A DNA stretch of 5,415 bases from an uncultured Clostridia bacterium (GTDB lineage Bacteria; Bacillota; Clostridia; Oscillospirales; CAG-272), in contig CALAFS010000172.1 in the NCBI GenBank assembly GCA_937892405.1, positions 1 through 5,415 on the forward strand. Reading direction: 5' to 3'. Below the pieces are notes generated by a model. The model did no database searches and was not told the origin of the DNA. It was given only the letters and a program-made list of their open reading frames with translations. Positions 4,445-5,415 of the stretch are shown here, in pieces; positions within the stretch are counted from its first letter, which is position 1; each line of letters starts with the position of its first letter. Both the position numbers and the translations under genes were made by a program.

Positions 4445-5182
4445 ATGAACAAAAGCAAAATTCTCGGCAGAATCAAAAATATTTTCACATGGCTTGTCGT
4501 CCTCCTTGCGGTTGTCATGATGATCTTCACGATCCTCTCGGCGACAACGCTCGATCGGAACAATCGCAGTATCTTCGGCTATAAGATGTATAAGGTACTC
4601 TCCGACTCGATGAAGGCGACCGACTTTGCGGCGGGCGACCTGATCTTCGTCAAGGATGTGGATCCCGCCACGCTGAAAGAAGGAGACATCATCTCCTATA
4701 TCTCCACCAACACGGAGAACTTCGGCGAGGTCATCACGCATAAGATCCGTACCGTGACAAAAGACGGCTCGGGCGATCCGGGCTTCGTCACCTACGGTAC
4801 AACAACAAATGAAGACGATGCGATCATCGTCACCTCCCCTTATGTTTTGGGGAAATATACCGGCAGAATTCCGAAGCTCGGTTACTTCTTTGAATTTCTC
4901 AGAACGACACCCGGTTATATCGTCTGTATTCTGATCCCTTTTATGCTTCTGATTCTCTCGCAGGGCATCAACAGTATTCAGCTCTTCCGCAAGTACAAAG
5001 CCGAGCAAAACGCGGCACTCGAAGAAGAGAAAGCGAAGATCGCCGCAGAGAAAGAAGAGACCCAGCGCATGATGGCAGAGCTGCTCGCCATGAAGGCGCA
5101 GATGGAAGCCTCGGCGAAAGCCGCAGCCCCGGTCCCGGAAGCCCCCGCAAAGAAGGAAGAACCTTCCGAAGGCGGAGCATAA
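4445..5182 (+). CDS. Signal peptidase I, SipW/archaeal-type, with C-terminal coiled-coil tail
   Basis: This 245-aa membrane peptidase removes signal peptides, most likely from the TasA-like proteins beside it. Transmembrane helices lie at about 14-34 and 158-178. Between them is the extracellular S26 catalytic domain: KVLSDSM with nucleophile Ser55, GDLIFVKDVDPATLKEGDIISY (64-85), ITHKI with His99 in place of the bacterial Lys, and NEDDA with Asp124/125. This is the Ser-His-Asp pattern of SipW and the ER-type enzymes. The usual TKGDxN box reads TYGTTTN (116-122), a deviation. Residues about 181-226 form a charged coiled coil, then an Ala/Pro/Glu tail, both predicted cytoplasmic and absent from standard SipW. 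The ATG at 4445 has GAGG (4435-4438) 6 nt upstream; TTG at 4433 is in frame but lies upstream of that site. Called SipW-like by type, not proven orthology. Confidence 0.9.
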   Translation: MNKSKILGRIKNIFTWLVVLLAVVMMIFTILSATTLDRNNRSIFGYKMYKVLSDSMKATDFAAGDLIFVKDVDPATLKEGDIISYISTNTENFGEVITHKIRTVTKDGSGDPGFVTYGTTTNEDDAIIVTSPYVLGKYTGRIPKLGYFFEFLRTTPGYIVCILIPFMLLILSQGINSIQLFRKYKAEQNAALEEEKAKIAAEKEETQRMMAELLAMKAQMEASAKAAAPVPEAPAKKEEPSEGGA

Positions 5183-5269
5183 CCAAAGACTTCCCTGCTC
5201 TCCCACAAAAAGCACGGAGAGTGCCCGTCTCACCGAAAAATACAGAACCTCCAAAAAGGAGAATAACTT
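5183..5269 (+). other. Intergenic region after the signal peptidase, with strong ribosome binding site
   Basis: It holds a 6-bp hairpin CTCTCC/GGAGAG (5198-5221) with a 12-nt loop and no T run, so it is not an intrinsic terminator. AGGAG (5257-5261) lies 8 nt before the ATG at 5270. The operon therefore appears to continue into a further gene. Confidence 0.6.
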
Positions 5270-5301
5270 ATGAAACATGCACAATCGGCATTATGCCCCA
5301 C

Positions 5302-5312
5302 GGGGGGGGGGG
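5302..5312 (+). repeat. Homopolymer run of eleven G
   Basis: Eleven consecutive G follow GGCATTATGCC (5287-5297, itself a palindrome) and CCCCAC. The run lies exactly where the frame from 5270 stops looking like a secreted protein. Such a tract may be a slippage site or a sequencing/assembly artefact. Confidence 0.9.
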
Positions 5313-5335
5313 TATCACTATATAATTTAGTGATA
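5313..5335. repeat. Perfect 8-bp inverted repeat next to the G run
   Basis: TATCACTA (5313-5320) pairs perfectly with TAGTGATA (5328-5335) around a 7-base AT loop. It directly abuts the G run. It could be the end of an inserted palindromic element. I do not recognise the family. Confidence 0.6.
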
Positions 5336-5370
5336 TTGCTCAATTCCTCGTTTTCTTCGTTTCCCTAAGC

Positions 5371-5409
5371 AGAACATCTCCTGAATGAGCCGAAACCGGG
5401 AGCTGTTCT
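5371..5409. repeat. Second inverted repeat near the window end
   Basis: AGAACATCTCC (5371-5381) pairs with GGAGCTGTTCT (5399-5409), 10 of 11 positions, around a 17-base loop. It is followed by TACTTT. It could be a weak terminator or part of the same unknown element as the hairpin at 5313-5335. Confidence 0.5.
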
Positions 5410-5415
5410 TACTTT

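Larger units (their letters stand above)
5270..5368 (+). pseudogene. Broken or misassembled 5' end of a further gene, possibly a SipW-type secreted subunit
   Basis: The ATG has an excellent AGGAG at 8 nt. The first residues, MKHAQSAL, resemble the starts of TasA-like secreted proteins in Clostridia, which typically begin MKxxKSAL and continue into a hydrophobic signal and a TxAWFTD motif. Here the frame instead enters CPTGGG at an 11-G run and stops after 32 residues with no signal helix. Given the position behind a dedicated signal peptidase, a major fibre subunit is what one would expect. It may be interrupted by an insertion, or joined to unrelated sequence by assembly error. The resemblance covers only about eight residues, so the identity is a guess. 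The start signal is solid. Confidence 0.45.

Noticed and set aside
5198..5221. Hairpin after the signal peptidase as operon terminator
   Set aside because: Six base pairs, a 12-nt loop and no T run; a strong ribosome binding site and ATG follow, so transcription probably continues.
4358..5284. 308-codon open frame on the minus strand
   Set aside because: It is antisense to the signal peptidase and the second TasA-like gene, which have ribosome binding sites and catalytic motifs. The minus frame is Arg/Cys/His-rich with no recognisable domain.
5302..5312. G run as an on/off phase-variation tract for the downstream frame
   Set aside because: With 10 or 12 G the frame hits a stop within about 5-6 codons, and with 11 G it ends 18 codons later, so no tract length opens a long protein in the visible sequence.

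Overview
The window looks like a piece of a Gram-positive Clostridia (Oscillospirales-like gut anaerobe) chromosome. The reasons are strong AAGGAG/GGAGG ribosome binding sites, sigma-A type promoters, a PyrR-style attenuator in front of a uracil permease, a Tn916/phage-type tyrosine recombinase typical of Clostridia, and a signal peptidase with TasA/camelysin-like exported proteins. This placement is by family resemblance only.

Layout. Positions 1-1213 (minus strand): a uracil permease gene (uraA/pyrP) with promoter, PyrR-type leader and attenuator. Its reading frame breaks 15 bases from the window edge. Positions 1214-1359: AT-rich spacer and a strong terminator pointing left. Positions 1364-2814: a segment bounded by 25-bp inverted repeats (22/25 identical, 17 consecutive). 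It holds a complete tyrosine recombinase gene (minus strand) and, just inside the right repeat, a full-consensus outward-facing promoter (TTGACA, 17 bp, TATAAT). Positions 2815-3097: a leader holding a GEMM-I (cyclic-dinucleotide) riboswitch and a terminator-like hairpin. Positions 3098-5182: four co-directional, tightly spaced genes: a 77-aa unknown protein, two TasA/camelysin-like exported proteins and a SipW-like signal peptidase I with an extra cytoplasmic coiled-coil tail. Positions 5270-5415: a well-placed start codon and about eight residues resembling a SipW-type secreted subunit, then an 11-G run, two hairpins and no long frame.

How the parts work together (inference). The invertible-segment layout suggests that the recombinase flips the promoter. 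In the orientation shown, the promoter reads rightward through the riboswitch into the surface-protein operon (ON). After inversion it would read left into the terminator at 1313-1359 (OFF). The riboswitch would then add a second, graded control by c-di-GMP, or possibly 3',3'-cGAMP, since the specificity base appears to be A rather than G. The likely output is a matrix or fibre system of the TasA/SipW kind. This pairing of a self-contained promoter inversion switch in series with a cyclic-dinucleotide riboswitch is the most interesting content of the window.
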